NCBI GenBank assembly: GCA_033782935.1
Contig: JAWQEG010000286.1
Coordinates: forward strand, 3,919,501-3,983,500
Direction of reading: 5' to 3'
Length of the DNA: 64,000 nucleotides
DNA from: Petrolisthes cinctipes
Taxonomy: Eukaryota; Arthropoda; Malacostraca; Decapoda; Porcellanidae
Positions 49,556-62,542 of the stretch are shown in pieces. Position numbers and translations under genes: made by a program. Under the pieces are notes generated by a model. It searched no databases and was not told where the DNA came from. It saw only the letters and a program-made list of their open reading frames with translations. The stretch's first letter is position 1. Every line of letters starts with the position of its first letter.

Positions 49556-51363
49556 GTGTTAGAGTATTTTCAAAATACAGGCCAAAAACATACTGAAAAT
49601 CTATCTTTTAGGTGCCCAAAAGTCGATATGTGCATGCATCTTCATTACCCGTTTATATCTCAAATTCTGGCCCTAAACACCCGAAAATTCGATATTTTGG
49701 GGTCCCAGAAGCGATCTGTACAGTGCTAGAATATTTTCAAAATATAGGCTAAAAACATGCTAAAAATCGATCTTTTAGGTGCCAAAAAGTCGATATCTCA
49801 AATTCAGTCCCAAAACACCCGAAAATTCGATATTTAGGGGTCCCAGAAGCGATCTGTACATGCCTACTCCGTGTTAGACTATTTTCAAAATACATGCTCA
49901 AAACATACTGAAAATCGATCTTTTAGGTGCACAAAAGTCGATATGTGCATGCATCTTCAGTACACGTTTATATCTCAATTTCAGGCTCAAAACACCCGAA
50001 AATTCAATATTTTGGGGTCCCAGAAGCAATCTGTACATGCCTACTCAGTGTTAGAGTATTTTCAAAATACAGGCCCAAAACATGCTGAAAATCGATATTT
50101 TAGACGCCCAAAGTCAATATGTGCATGTATCTTCTGTACCCGTTTATATCTCAAATTCAGGCTCAAAACACCCGAAAATTCAATATTTTGGGGTCCCAGA
50201 AGCAATCTGTACATGCCTACTCCGTGTTAGAGTATTTTCAAAATTCAGGCCCAAAACATGCTGAAAATCGACATTTTAGGTGCCAAAAAATCGATATCTC
50301 AAATTCAGTCCCAAAACACCCGAAAATTCTATATTTAGAGGTCCCAGAAGGTATCTGTACATGCCTACTCCGTGTTAGAGTATTTTCAAAATACAGGCCA
50401 AAAAAATACTGAAAATCGATCTTTTAGGTGCCCAAAAGTCGATATGTGCATGCATCTTCTGTACCCGTTTATATCTCAAATTCTGGCCCTAAACACCCGC
50501 AAATTCGATATTTTGCGGTCCCAGAAGCGATCTGTACATGCCTACTCCGTGTTAGAGTATTTTCAAAATTCAGGCCCAAAACATGCTGAAAATCGATATT
50601 TTTGGTGCCCAAAGTCAGTATGTGCATGTATCTTCTGTACCCGTTTATATCTCAAATTCAGGCTCAAAACACCCAAAAATACAATATTTTGGGGTCCCAG
50701 AAGCAATCTGTACAGTGCTAGAATATTTTCAAAATATAGGCTAAAAACATGCTAAAAATCGATCTTTTAGGTGCCAAAAAGTCGATATCTCAAATTCAGT
50801 CCCAAAACACCCGAAAATTCGATATTTAGGGGTCCCAGAAGCGATCTGTACATGCCTACTCCGTGTTAGAGTATTTTCAAAATACATGCTCAAAACATAC
50901 TGAAAATCGATCTTTTAGGTGCACAAAAGTCGATATGTGCATGCATCTTCAGTACCCGTTTATATCTCAAATTCAGGCTCAAAACACCCGAAAATTCAAT
51001 ATTTTGGGGTCCCAGAAGCAATCTGTACATGCCTACTCAGTGTTAGAGTATTTTCAAAATACAGGCCCAAAACATGCTGAAAATCGATATTTTAGATGCA
51101 CAAAGTCAATATGTGCATGTATCTTCTGTACCCGTTTATATCTCAAATTCAGGCTCAAAACACCCGAAAATTCAATATTTTGGGGTCCCAGAAGCAATCT
51201 GTACATGCCTACACAGTGCTAGAATATTTTCAAAATATAGGCTAAAAACATGCTAAAAATCGACATTTTAGGTGCCAAAAAATCGATATCTCAAATTCAG
51301 TCCCAAAACACCCGAAAATTCGATATTTAGAGGTCCCAGAAGGTATCTGTACATGCCTACTCC

Positions 51364-52354
51364 GTGTTAGAGTATTTTCAAAATACAGGCCAAAAAAATA
51401 CTGAAAATCGATCTTTTAGGTGCCCAAAAGTCGATATGTGCATACATCTTCTGTACCCGTTTATATCTCAAATTCTGGCCCTAAACACCCGAAAATTCGA
51501 TATTTTGGGGTCCCAGAAGCGATCTGTACATGCCTACTCCGTGTTAGAGTATTTTCAAAATTCAGGCCCAAAACATGCTGAAAATCGATATTTTTGGTGC
51601 CCAAAGTCAATATGTGCATGTATCTTCTGTACCCGTTTATATCTCAATTTCAGGCTCAAAACACCCAAAATTCAATATTTTGGGGTCCCAGAAGCAATCT
51701 GTACAGTGCTAGAATATTTTCAAAATATAGGCTAAAAACATGCTAAAAATCGATCTTTTAGGTGCCAAAAAGTCGATATCTCAAATTCAGTCCCAAAACA
51801 CCCGAAAATTCGATATTTAGGGGTCCCAGAAGCGATCTGTACATGCCTACTCCGTTTTAGAGTATTTTCAAAATACATGCTCAAAACATACTGAAAATCG
51901 ATCTTTTAGGTGCACAAAAGTCGATATGTGCATGCATCTTCAGTACCCGTTTATATCTCAAATTCAGGCTCAAAACACCCGAAAATTCAATATTTTGGGG
52001 TCCCAGAAGCAATCCGTACATGCCTACTCAGTGTTAGAGTATTTTCAAAATACAGTCCCAAAACATACTGAAAATCGATATTTTAGATGCCCAAAGTCAA
52101 TATGTGCATGTATCTTCTGTACCCGTTTATATCTCAAATTCAGGCTCAAAACACCCGAAAATTCAATATTTTGGGGTCCCAGAAGCAATCTGTACATGCC
52201 TACACAGTGCTAGAATATTTTCAAAATATAGGCTAAAAACATGCTAAAAATCGACATTTTAGGTGCCAAAAAATCGATATCTCAAATTCAGTCCCAAAAC
52301 ACCCGAAAATTCGATATTTAGAGGTCCCAGAAGGTATCTGTACATGCCTACTCC
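51364..52354 (+). repeat. 991-bp local duplication, copy 1
   Basis: Two trimers (490 + 501 bp) corresponding to 40693-41683 of copy A are present twice in copy B. This first copy ends with an ordinary S1 (CTACACAGTGCTAG, CGACATTTTAGG). The unit's P1-Q2-S2 part carries ACACCCAAAATTC and CTCAATTTCAGG. Confidence 0.9.
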
Positions 52355-53345
52355 GTGTTAGAGTATTTTCAAAATACAGGCCAAAAAAATACTGAAAATC
52401 GATCTTTTAGGTGCCCAAAAGTCGATATGTGCATACATCTTCTGTACCCGTTTATATCTCAAATTCTGGCCCTAAACACCCGAAAATTCGATATTTTGGG
52501 GTCCCAGAAGCGATCTGTACATGCCTACTCCGTGTTAGAGTATTTTCAAAATTCAGGCCCAAAACATGCTGAAAATCGATATTTTTGGTGCCCAAAGTCA
52601 ATATGTGCATGTATCTTCTGTACCCGTTTATATCTCAATTTCAGGCTCAAAACACCCAAAATTCAATATTTTGGGGTCCCAGAAGCAATCTGTACAGTGC
52701 TAGAATATTTTCAAAATATAGGCTAAAAACATGCTAAAAATCGATCTTTTAGGTGCCAAAAAGTCGATATCTCAAATTCAGTCCCAAAACACCCGAAAAT
52801 TCGATATTTAGGGGTCCCAGAAGCGATCTGTACATGCCTACTCCGTTTTAGAGTATTTTCAAAATACATGCTCAAAACATACTGAAAATCGATCTTTTAG
52901 GTGCACAAAAGTCGATATGTGCATGCATCTTCAGTACCCGTTTATATCTCAAATTCAGGCTCAAAACACCCGAAAATTCAATATTTTGGGGTCCCAGAAG
53001 CAATCCGTACATGCCTACTCAGTGTTAGAGTATTTTCAAAATACAGTCCCAAAACATACTGAAAATCGATATTTTAGATGCCCAAAGTCAATATGTGCAT
53101 GTATCTTCTGTACCCGTTTATATCTCAAATTCAGGCTCAAAACACCCGAAAATTCAATATTTTGGGGTCCCAGAAGCAATCTGTACATGCCTAAACAGTG
53201 CTAGAATATTTTCAAAATATAGGCTAAAAACATGCTAAAAATCGACGTTTTAGGTGCCAAAAAATCTATATCTCAAATTCAGTCCCAAAACACCCGAAAA
53301 TTCAATATTTAGAGGTCCCAGAAGGTATCTGTACATGCCTATTCC
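52355..53345 (+). repeat. 991-bp local duplication, copy 2
   Basis: This repeats the preceding 991 bp but ends with the variant S1 (CTAAACAGTGCTAG, CGACGTTTTAGG, AATCTATATCTC) that closes the single copy at 41536-41683. The ordinary S1 of copy 1 shows that the crossover lies in the last Q1 or the S1 of the unit. Confidence 0.9.
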
Positions 53346-55978
53346 GTGTTAGAGTATTTTCAAAATACAGGCCAAAAACATACTGAAAATCGATCTTTTA
53401 GGTGCACAAAAGTCGATATGTGCATGCATCTTCTGTACCCGTTTATATCTCAAATTCTGGCCCTAAACACCCGAAAATTCGATATTTTGGGGTCCCAGAA
53501 GCGATCTGTACATGCCTACTCCGTGTTAGAGTATTTTCAAAATTCAGGCCCAAAACATACTGAAAATCGATATTTTTGGTGCCCAAAGTCAATATGTGCA
53601 TGTATCTTCTGTACCCGTTTATATCTCAAATTCAGGCTCAAAACACCCGAAAATTCAATATTTTGGGGTCCCAGAAGCAATCTGTACAGTGCTAGAATAT
53701 TTTCAAAATATAGGCTAAAAACATGCTAAAAATCGATCTTTTAGGTGCCAAAAAGTCGATATCTCAAATTCAGTCCCAAAACACCCGAAAATTCGATATT
53801 TAGGGGTCCCAGAAGCGATCTGTACATGCCTACTCCGTGTTAGAGTATTTTCAAAATACATGCTCAAAACATACTGAAAATCGATCTTTTAGGTGCACAA
53901 AAGTCGATATGTGCATGCATCTTCAGTACCCGTTTATATCTCAAATTCAGGCTCAAAACACCCGAAAATTCAATATTTTGGGGTCCCAGAAGCAATCTGT
54001 ACATGCCTACTCAGTGTTAGATTATTTTCAAAATACAGGCCCAAAACATGCTGAAAATCGATATTTTAGATGCCCAAAGTCAATATGTGCATGTATCTTC
54101 TGTACCCGTTTATATCTCAAATTCAGGCTCAAAACACCCGAAAATTCAATATTTTGGGGTCCCAGAAGCAATCTGTACATGCCTACACAGTGCTAGAATA
54201 TTTTCAAAATATAGGCTAAAAACATGCTAAAAATCGACATTTTAGGTGCCAAAAAATCGATATCTCAAATTCAGTCCCAAAACACCCGAAAATTCGATAT
54301 TTAGAGGTCCCAGAAGGTATCTGTACATGCTTACTCCGTGCTAGAGTATTTTCAAAATACAGGCCCAAAACATGCTGAAAATCGATATTTTAGATGCCCA
54401 AAGTCAATATGTGCATGTATCTTCTGTACCCGTTTATATCTCAAATTCAGGCTCAAAACACCCGAAAATTCAATATTTTGGGGTCCCAGAAGCAATCTGT
54501 ACATGCCTACACAGTGCTAGAATATTTTCAAAATATAGGCTAAAAACATGCTAAAAATCGATCTTTTAGGTGCCAAAAAGTCGATATCTCAAATTCAGTC
54601 CCAAAACACCCGAAAATTCGATATTTAGGGGTCCCAGAAGCGATCTGTACATGCCTACTCCGTGTTAGAGTATTTTCAAAATACATGCTCAAAACATACT
54701 GAAAATCGATCTTTTAGGTGCACAAAAGTCGATATGTGCATGCATCTTCAGTACCCGTTTATATCTCAATTTCAGGCTCAAAACACCCGAAAATTCAATA
54801 TTTTGGGGTCCCAGAAGCAATCTGTACATGCCTACACAGTGCTAGAATATTTTCAAAATATAGGCTAAAAACATGCTAAAAATCGACATTTTAGGTGCCA
54901 AAAAATCGATATCTCAAATTCAGTCCCAAAACACCCGAAAATTCGATACTTAGAGGTCCCAGAAGGTATCTGTACATGCCTACTCTGTGTTAGAGTATTT
55001 TCAAAATACAGGCAAAAAAAATACTGAAAATCGATCTTTTAGGTGCCCAAAAGTCGATATGTGCATACATCTTCTGTACCCGTTTATATCTCAAATTCTG
55101 GCCCTAAACACCCGCAAATTCGATATTTTGCGGTCCCAGAAGCGATCTGTACATGCCTACTCCGTGTTAGAGTATTTTCAAAATTCAGGCCCAAAACATG
55201 CTGAAAATCGATATTTTTGGTGCCCAAAGTCAGTATGTGCATGTATCTTCTGTACCCGTTTATATCTCAAATTCAGGCTCAAAACACCCAAAAATTCAAT
55301 ATTTTGGGGTCCCAGAAGCAATCTGTACAGTGCTAGAATATTTTCAAAATATAGGCTAAAAACATGCTAAAAATCGATCTTTTAGGTGCCAAAAAGTCGA
55401 TATCTCAAATTCAGTCCCAAAACACCCGAAAATTCGATATTTAGGGGTCCCAGAAGCGATCTGTACATGCCTACTCCGTGTTAGAGTATTTTCAAAATAC
55501 AGGCCAAAAACATACTGAAAATCGATCTTTTAGGTGCACAAAAGTCGATATGTACATGCATCTTCAGTACCCGTTTATATCTAAAATTCAGGCTCAAAAC
55601 ACCCGAAAATTCAATATTTTGGGGTCCCAGAAGCAATCCGTACATGCCTACTCAGTGTTAGAGTATTTTCAAAATACAGTCCCAAAACATGCTGAAAATC
55701 GATATTTTAGATGCCCAAAGTCAATATGTGCATATATCTTCTGTACCCGTTTATATCTCAAATTCAGGCTCAAAACACCCGAAAATTCAATATTTTGGGG
55801 TCCCAGAAGCAATCTGTACATGCCTACACAGTGCTAGAATATTTTCAAAATATAGGCTAAAAACATGCTAAAAATCGACATTTTAGGTGCCAAAAAATCG
55901 ATATCTCAAATTCAGTCCCAAAACACCCGAAAATTCGATATTTAGAGGTCCCAGAAGGTATCTGTACATGCCTACTCC

Positions 55979-57295
55979 GTGTTAGAGTATTTTCAAAATA
56001 CAGGCCAAAAACATACTGAAAATCGATCTTTTAGGTGCCCAAAAGTCGATAAGTGCATGCATCTTCTGTACCCGTTTATATCTCAAATTCTGGCCCTAAA
56101 CACCCGAAAATTCGATATTTTGGGGTCCCAGAAGCGATCTGTACATGCCTACTCCGTGTTAGAGTATTTTCAAAATTCAGGCCCAAAACATACTGAAAAT
56201 CGATATTTTTGGTGCCCAAAGTCAATATGTGCATGTATCTTCTGTACTCGTTTATATCTCAAATTCTGGCTCAAAACACCCAAAAATTCAATATTTTGGG
56301 GTCCCAGAAGCAATCTGTACAGTGCTAGAATATTTTCAAAATATAGGCTAAAAACATGCTAAAAATCGATCTTTTAGGTGCCAAAAAGTCGATATCTCAA
56401 ATTCAGTCCCAAAACACCCGAAAATTCGATATTTAGGGGTCCCAGAAGCGATCTGTACATGCCTACTCCGTGTTAGAGTATTTTCAAAATACATGCTCAA
56501 AACATACTGAAAATCGATCTTTTAGGTGCACAAAAGTCGATATGTGCATGCATCTTCAGTACCCGTTTATATCTCAATTTCAGGCTCAAAACACCCGAAA
56601 ATTCAATATTTTGGGGTCCCAGAAGCAATCTGTACATGCCTACACAGTGCTAGAATATTTTCAAAATATAGGCTAAAAACATGCTAAAAATCGACATTTT
56701 AGGTGCCAAAAAATCGATATCTCAAATTCAGTCCCAAAACACCCGAAAATTCGATATTTAGAGGTCCCAGAAGGTATCTGTACATGCCTACTCTGTGTTA
56801 GAGTATTTTCAAAATACAGGCAAAAAAAATACTGAAAATCGATCTTTTAGGTGCACAAAAGTCGATATGTACATGCATCTTCTGTACCCGTTTATATCTC
56901 AAATTCAGGCTCAAAACACCCGAAAATTCAATATTTTGGGGTCCCAGAAGCAATCCGTACATGCCTACTCAGTGTTAGAGTATTTTCAAAATACAGTCAG
57001 AAAACATGCTGAAAATCGATATTTTAGATGCCCAAAGTCAATATGTGCATATATCTTCTGTACCCGTTTATATCTCAAATTCAGGCTCAAAACACCCGAA
57101 AATTCAATATTTTGGGGTCCCAGAAGCAATCTGTACATGCCTACACAGTGCTAGAATATTTTCAAAATATAGGCTAAAAACATGCTAAAAATCGACATTT
57201 TAGGTGCCAAAAAATCGATATCTCAAATTCAGTCCCAAAACACCCGAAAATTCGATATTTAGAGGTCCCAGAAGGTATCTGTACATGCCTACTCC
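55979..57295 (+). repeat. 1,808-bp HOR with one trimer deleted (1,317 bp)
   Basis: The order is as in the reference HOR, but the P1-Q2-S2 trimer that starts with the A8 variant is fused to the next unit. The monomer at 56795-56971 begins GGCAAAAAAAATACTG and continues GGTGCACAAAAGTC and TATGTACATGC. The loss is 491 bp, exactly one trimer, in register. The first Q2 also has TTCTGGCTCAAAACACCCAAAAA. Confidence 0.88.
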
Positions 57296-59103
57296 GTGTT
57301 AGAGTATTTTCAAAATACAGGCCAAAAACATACTGAAAATCGATCTTTTAGGTGCCCAAAAGTCGATAAGTGCATGCATCTTCTGTACCCGTTTATATCT
57401 CAAATTCTGGCCCTAAACACCCGAAAATTCGATATTTTGGGGTCCCAGAAGCGATCTGTACATGCCTACTCCGTGTTAGAGTATTTTCAAAATTCAGGCC
57501 CAAAACATACTGAAAATCGATATTTTTGGTGCCCAAAGTCAATATGTGCATGTATCTTCTGTACTCGTTTATATCTCAAATTCAGGCTCAAAACACCCGA
57601 AAATTCAATATTTTGGGGTCCCAGAAGCAATCTGTACAGTGCTAGAATATTTTCAAAATATAGGCTAAAAACATGCTAAAAATCGATCTTTTAGGTGCCA
57701 AAAAGTCGATATCTCAAATTCAGTCCCAAAACACCCGAAAATTCGATATTTAGGGGTCCCAGAAGCGATCTGTACATGCCTACTCCGTGTTAGAGTATTT
57801 TCAAAATACATGCTCAAAACATACTGAAAATCGATCTTTTAGGTGCACAAAAGTCGATATGTGCATGCATCTTCAGTACCCGTTTATATCTCAATTTCAG
57901 GCTCAAAACACCCGAAAATTCAATATTTTGGGGTCCCAGAAGCAATCTGTACATGCCTACACAGTGCTAGAATATTTTCAAAATATAGGCTAAAAACATG
58001 CTAAAAATCGACATTTTAGGTGCCAAAAAATCGATATCTCAAATTCAGTCCCAAAACACCCGAAAATTCGATATTTAGAGGTCCCAGAAGGTATCTGTAC
58101 ATGCCTACTCTGTGTTAGAGTATTTTCAAAATACAGGCAAAAAAAATACTGAAAATCGATCTTTTAGGTGCCCAAAAGTCGATATGTGCATACATCTTCT
58201 GTACCCGTTTATATCTCAAATTCTGGCCCTAAACACCCGCAAATTCGATATTTTGCGGTCCCAGAAGCGATCTGTACATGCCTACTCCGTGTTAGAGTAT
58301 TTTCAAAATTCAGGCCCAAAACATGCTGAAAATCGATATTTTTGGTGCCCAAAGTCAGTATGTGCATGTATCTTCTGTACCCGTTTATATCTCAAATTCT
58401 GGCTCAAAACACCCAAAAATTCAATATTTTGGGGTCCCAGAAGCAATCTGTACAGTGCTAGAATATTTTCAAAATATAGGCTAAAAACATGCTAAAAATC
58501 GATCTTTTAGGTGCCAAAAAGTCGATATCTCAAATTCAGTCCCAAAACACCCGAAAATTCGATATTTAGGGGTCCCAGAAGCGATCTGTACATGCCTACT
58601 CCGTGTTAGAGTATTTTCAAAATACAGGCCAAAAACATACTGAAAATCGATCTTTTAGGTGCACAAAAGTCGATATGTACATGCATCTTCTGTACCCGTT
58701 TATATCTCAAATTCAGGCTCAAAACACCCGAAAATTCAATATTTTGGGGTCCCAGAAGCAATCCGTACATGCCTACTCAGTGTTAGAGTATTTTCAAAAT
58801 ACAGTCAGAAAACATGCTGAAAATCGATATTTTAGATGCCCAAAGTCAATATGTGCATATATCTTCTGTACCCGTTTATATCTCAAATTCAGGCTCAAAA
58901 CACCCGAAAATTCAATATTTTGGGGTCCCAGAAGCAATCTGTACATGCCTACACAGTGCTAGAATATTTTCAAAATATAGGCTAAAAACATGCTAAAAAT
59001 CGACATTTTAGGTGCCAAAAAATCGATATCTCAAATTCAGTCCCAAAACACCCGAAAATTCGATATTTAGAGGTCCCAGAAGGTATCTGTACATGCCTAC
59101 TCC
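57296..59103 (+). repeat. 1,808-bp HOR, third cycle
   Basis: This is a full 11-mer with the standard markers. The Q2 at 58289 has TTCTGGCTCAAAACACCC, a variant shared with the Q2 monomers near 59921 and 61728 but absent from copies A and B, so it is private to the third cycle. Confidence 0.9.
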
Positions 59104-60734
59104 GTGTTAGAGTATTTTCAAAATACAGGCCAAAAACATACTGAAAATCGATCTTTTAGGTGCCCAAAAGTCGATATGTGCATGCATCTTCATTACCCGT
59201 TTATATCTCAAATTCTGGCCCTAAACACCCGAAAATTCGATATTTTGGGGTCCCAGAAGCGATCTGTACAGTGCTAGAATATTTTCAAAATATAGGCTAA
59301 AAACATGCTAAAAATCGATCTTTTAGGTGCCAAAAAGTCGATATCTCAAATTCAGTCCCAAAACACCCGAAAATTCGATATTTAGGGGTCCCAGAAGCGA
59401 TCTGTACATGCCTACTCCGTGTTAGAGTATTTTCAAAATACATGCTCAAAACATACTGAAAATCGATCTTTTAGGTGCACAAAAGTCGATATGTGCATGC
59501 ATCTTCAGTACCCGTTTATATCTCAATTTCAGGCTCAAAACACCCGAAAATTCAATATTTTGGGGTCCCAGAAGCAATCTGTACATGCCTACACAGTGCT
59601 AGAATATTTTCAAAATATAGGCTAAAAACATGCTAAAAATCGACATTTTAGGTGCCAAAAAATCGATATCTCAAATTCAGTCCCAAAACACCCGAAAATT
59701 CGATATTTAGAGGTCCCAGAAGGTATCTGTACATGCCTACTCTGTGTTAGAGTATTTTCAAAATACAGGCAAAAAAAATACTGAAAATCGATCTTTTAGG
59801 TGCCCAAAAGTCGATATGTGCATACATCTTCTGTACCCGTTTATATCTCAAATTCTGGCCCTAAACACCCGCAAATTCGATATTTTGCGGTCCCAGAAGC
59901 GATCTGTACATGCCTACTCCGTGTTAGAGTATTTTCAAAATTCAGGCCCAAAACATGCTGAAAATCGATATTTTTGGTGCCCAAAGTCAGTATGTGCATG
60001 TATCTTCTGTACCCGTTTATATCTCAAATTCTGGCTCAAAACACCCAAAAATTCAATATTTTGGGGTCCCAGAAGCAATCTGTACAGTGCTAGAATTTTT
60101 CAAAATATAGGCTAAAAACATGCTAAAAATCGATCTTTTAGGTGCCAAAAAGTCGATATCTCAAATTCAGTCCCAAAACACCCGAAAATTCGATATTTAG
60201 GGGTCCCAGAAGCGATCTGTACATGCCTACTCCGTGTTAGAGTATTTTCAAAATACAGGCCAAAAACATACTGAAAATCGATCTTTTAGGTGCACAAAAG
60301 TCGATATGTACATGCATCTTCTGTACCCGTTTATATCTCAAATTCAGGCTCAAAACACCCGAAAATTCAATATTTTGGGGTCCCAGAAGCAATCCGTACA
60401 TGCCTACTCAGTGTTAGAGTATTTTCAAAATACAGTCAGAAAACATGCTGAAAATCGATATTTTAGATGCCCAAAGTCAATATGTGCATATATCTTCTGT
60501 ACCCGTTTATATCTCAAATTCAGGCTCAAAACACCCGAAAATTCAATATTTTGGGGTCCCAGAAGCAATCTGTACATGCCTACACAGTGCTAGAATATTT
60601 TCAAAATATAGGCTAAAAACATGCTAAAAATCGACATTTTAGGTGCCAAAAAATCGATATCTCAAATTCAGTCCCAAAACACCCGAAAATTCGATATTTA
60701 GAGGTCCCAGAAGGTATCTGTACATGCCTACTCC
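59104..60734 (+). repeat. Variant HOR (1,631 bp)
   Basis: The first trimer is replaced by a 315-bp pair (a P1 with CATCTTCATTACCC and the 10-bp deletion, then S2), as at 38885 and 62543. The rest follows the standard HOR. The S monomer near 60087 has GAATTTTTCAAAATAT, a 1-bp loss that damages the dyad. Confidence 0.85.
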
Positions 60735-62542
60735 GTGTTAGAGTATTTTCAAAATACAGGCCAAAAACATACTGAAAATCGATCTTTTAGGTGCCCAAAA
60801 GTCGATAAGTGCATGCATCTTCTGTACCCGTTTATATCTCAAATTCTGGCCCTAAACACCCGAAAATTCGATATTTTGGGGTCCCAGAAGCGATCTGTAC
60901 ATGCCTACTCCGTGTTAGAGTATTTTCAAAATTCAGGCCCAAAACATACTGAAAATCGATATTTTTGGTGCCCAAAGTCAATATGTGCATGTATCTTCTG
61001 TACTCGTTTATATCTCAAATTCAGGCTCAAAACACCCGAAAATTCAATATTTTGGGGTCCCAGAAGCAATCTGTACAGTGCTAGAATATTTTCAAAATAT
61101 AGGCTAAAAACATGCTAAAAATCGATCTTTTAGGTGCCAAAAAGTCGATATCTCAAATTCAGTCCCAAAACACCCGAAAATTCGATATTTAGGGGTCCCA
61201 GAAGCGATCTGTACATGCCTACTCCGTGTTAGAGTATTTTCAAAATACATGCTCAAAACATACTGAAAATCGATCTTTTAGGTGCACAAAAGTCGATATG
61301 TGCATGCATCTTCAGTACCCGTTTATATCTCAATTTCAGGCTCAAAACACCCGAAAATTCAATATTTTGGGGTCCCAGAAGCAATCTGTACATGCCTACA
61401 CAGTGCTAGAATATTTTCAAAATATAGGCTAAAAACATGCTAAAAATCGACATTTTAGGTGCCAAAAAATCGATATCTCAAATTCAGTCCCAAAACACCC
61501 GAAAATTCGATATTTAGAGGTCCCAGAAGGTATCTGTACATGCCTACTCTGTGTTAGAGTATTTTCAAAATACAGGCAAAAAAAATACTGAAAATCGATC
61601 TTTTAGGTGCCCAAAAGTCGATATGTGCATACATCTTCTGTACCCGTTTATATCTCAAATTCTGGCCCTAAACACCCGCAAATTCGATATTTTGCGGTCC
61701 CAGAAGCGATCTGTACATGCCTACTCCGTGTTAGAGTATTTTCAAAATTCAGGCCCAAAACATGCTGAAAATCGATATTTTTGGTGCCCAAAGTCAGTAT
61801 GTGCATGTATCTTCTGTACCCGTTTATATCTCAAATTCTGGCTCAAAACACCCAAAAATTCAATATTTTGGGGTCCCAGAAGCAATCTGTACAGTGCTAG
61901 AATATTTTCAAAATATAGGCTAAAAACATGCTAAAAATCGATCTTTTAGGTGCCAAAAAGTCGATATCTCAAATTCAGTCCCAAAACACCCGAAAATTCG
62001 ATATTTAGGGGTCCCAGAAGCGATCTGTACATGCCTACTCCGTGTTAGAGTATTTTCAAAATACAGGCCAAAAACATACTGAAAATCGATCTTTTAGGTG
62101 CACAAAAGTCGATATGTACATGCATCTTCTGTACCCGTTTATATCTCAAATTCAGGCTCAAAACACCCGAAAATTCAATATTTTGGGGTCCCAGAAGCAA
62201 TCCGTACATGCCTACTCAGTGTTAGAGTATTTTCAAAATACAGTCAGAAAACATGCTGAAAATCGATATTTTAGATGCCCAAAGTCAATATGTGCATATA
62301 TCTTCTGTACCCGTTTATATCTCAAATTCAGGCTCAAAACACCCGAAAATTCAATATTTTGGGGTCCCAGAAGCAATCTGTACATGCCTACACAGTGCTA
62401 GAATATTTTCAAAATATAGGCTAAAAACATGCTAAAAATCGACATTTTAGGTGCCAAAAAATCGATATCTCAAATTCAGTCCCAAAACACCCGAAAATTC
62501 GATATTTAGAGGTCCCAGAAGGTATCTGTACATGCCTACTCC
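60735..62542 (+). repeat. 1,808-bp HOR, last full copy
   Basis: This is a complete 11-mer. It and the following sequence match 37077-40342 at a constant offset of 23,658 bp, and 47748 onward at 12,987 bp. Confidence 0.9.

Larger units (their letters stand above)
44600..55775 (+). repeat. 10,671-bp block, copy B (with one gain and one loss)
   Basis: Copy B begins between 44564 and 44600. The variant GTGCATATATC at 44563 still matches the HOR to its left, while GGCTAAAAACACCC at 44600 matches 33929. Landmarks stay at +10,671 bp until 51364-52354, which is tandemly duplicated (+991 bp, offset 11,662). Near 54520-54660 a 491-bp trimer is lost (offset 11,171). The copy ends near 55.77 kb, where it merges into another HOR. 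Confidence 0.85.

Noticed and set aside
33929..55775. Assembly artefact as the cause of the 10,671-bp duplication
   Set aside because: Not fully excluded. However, the two copies differ at single bases, by a 991-bp gain and by a 491-bp loss, and the left junction is chimeric. A simple duplicated contig would be identical.
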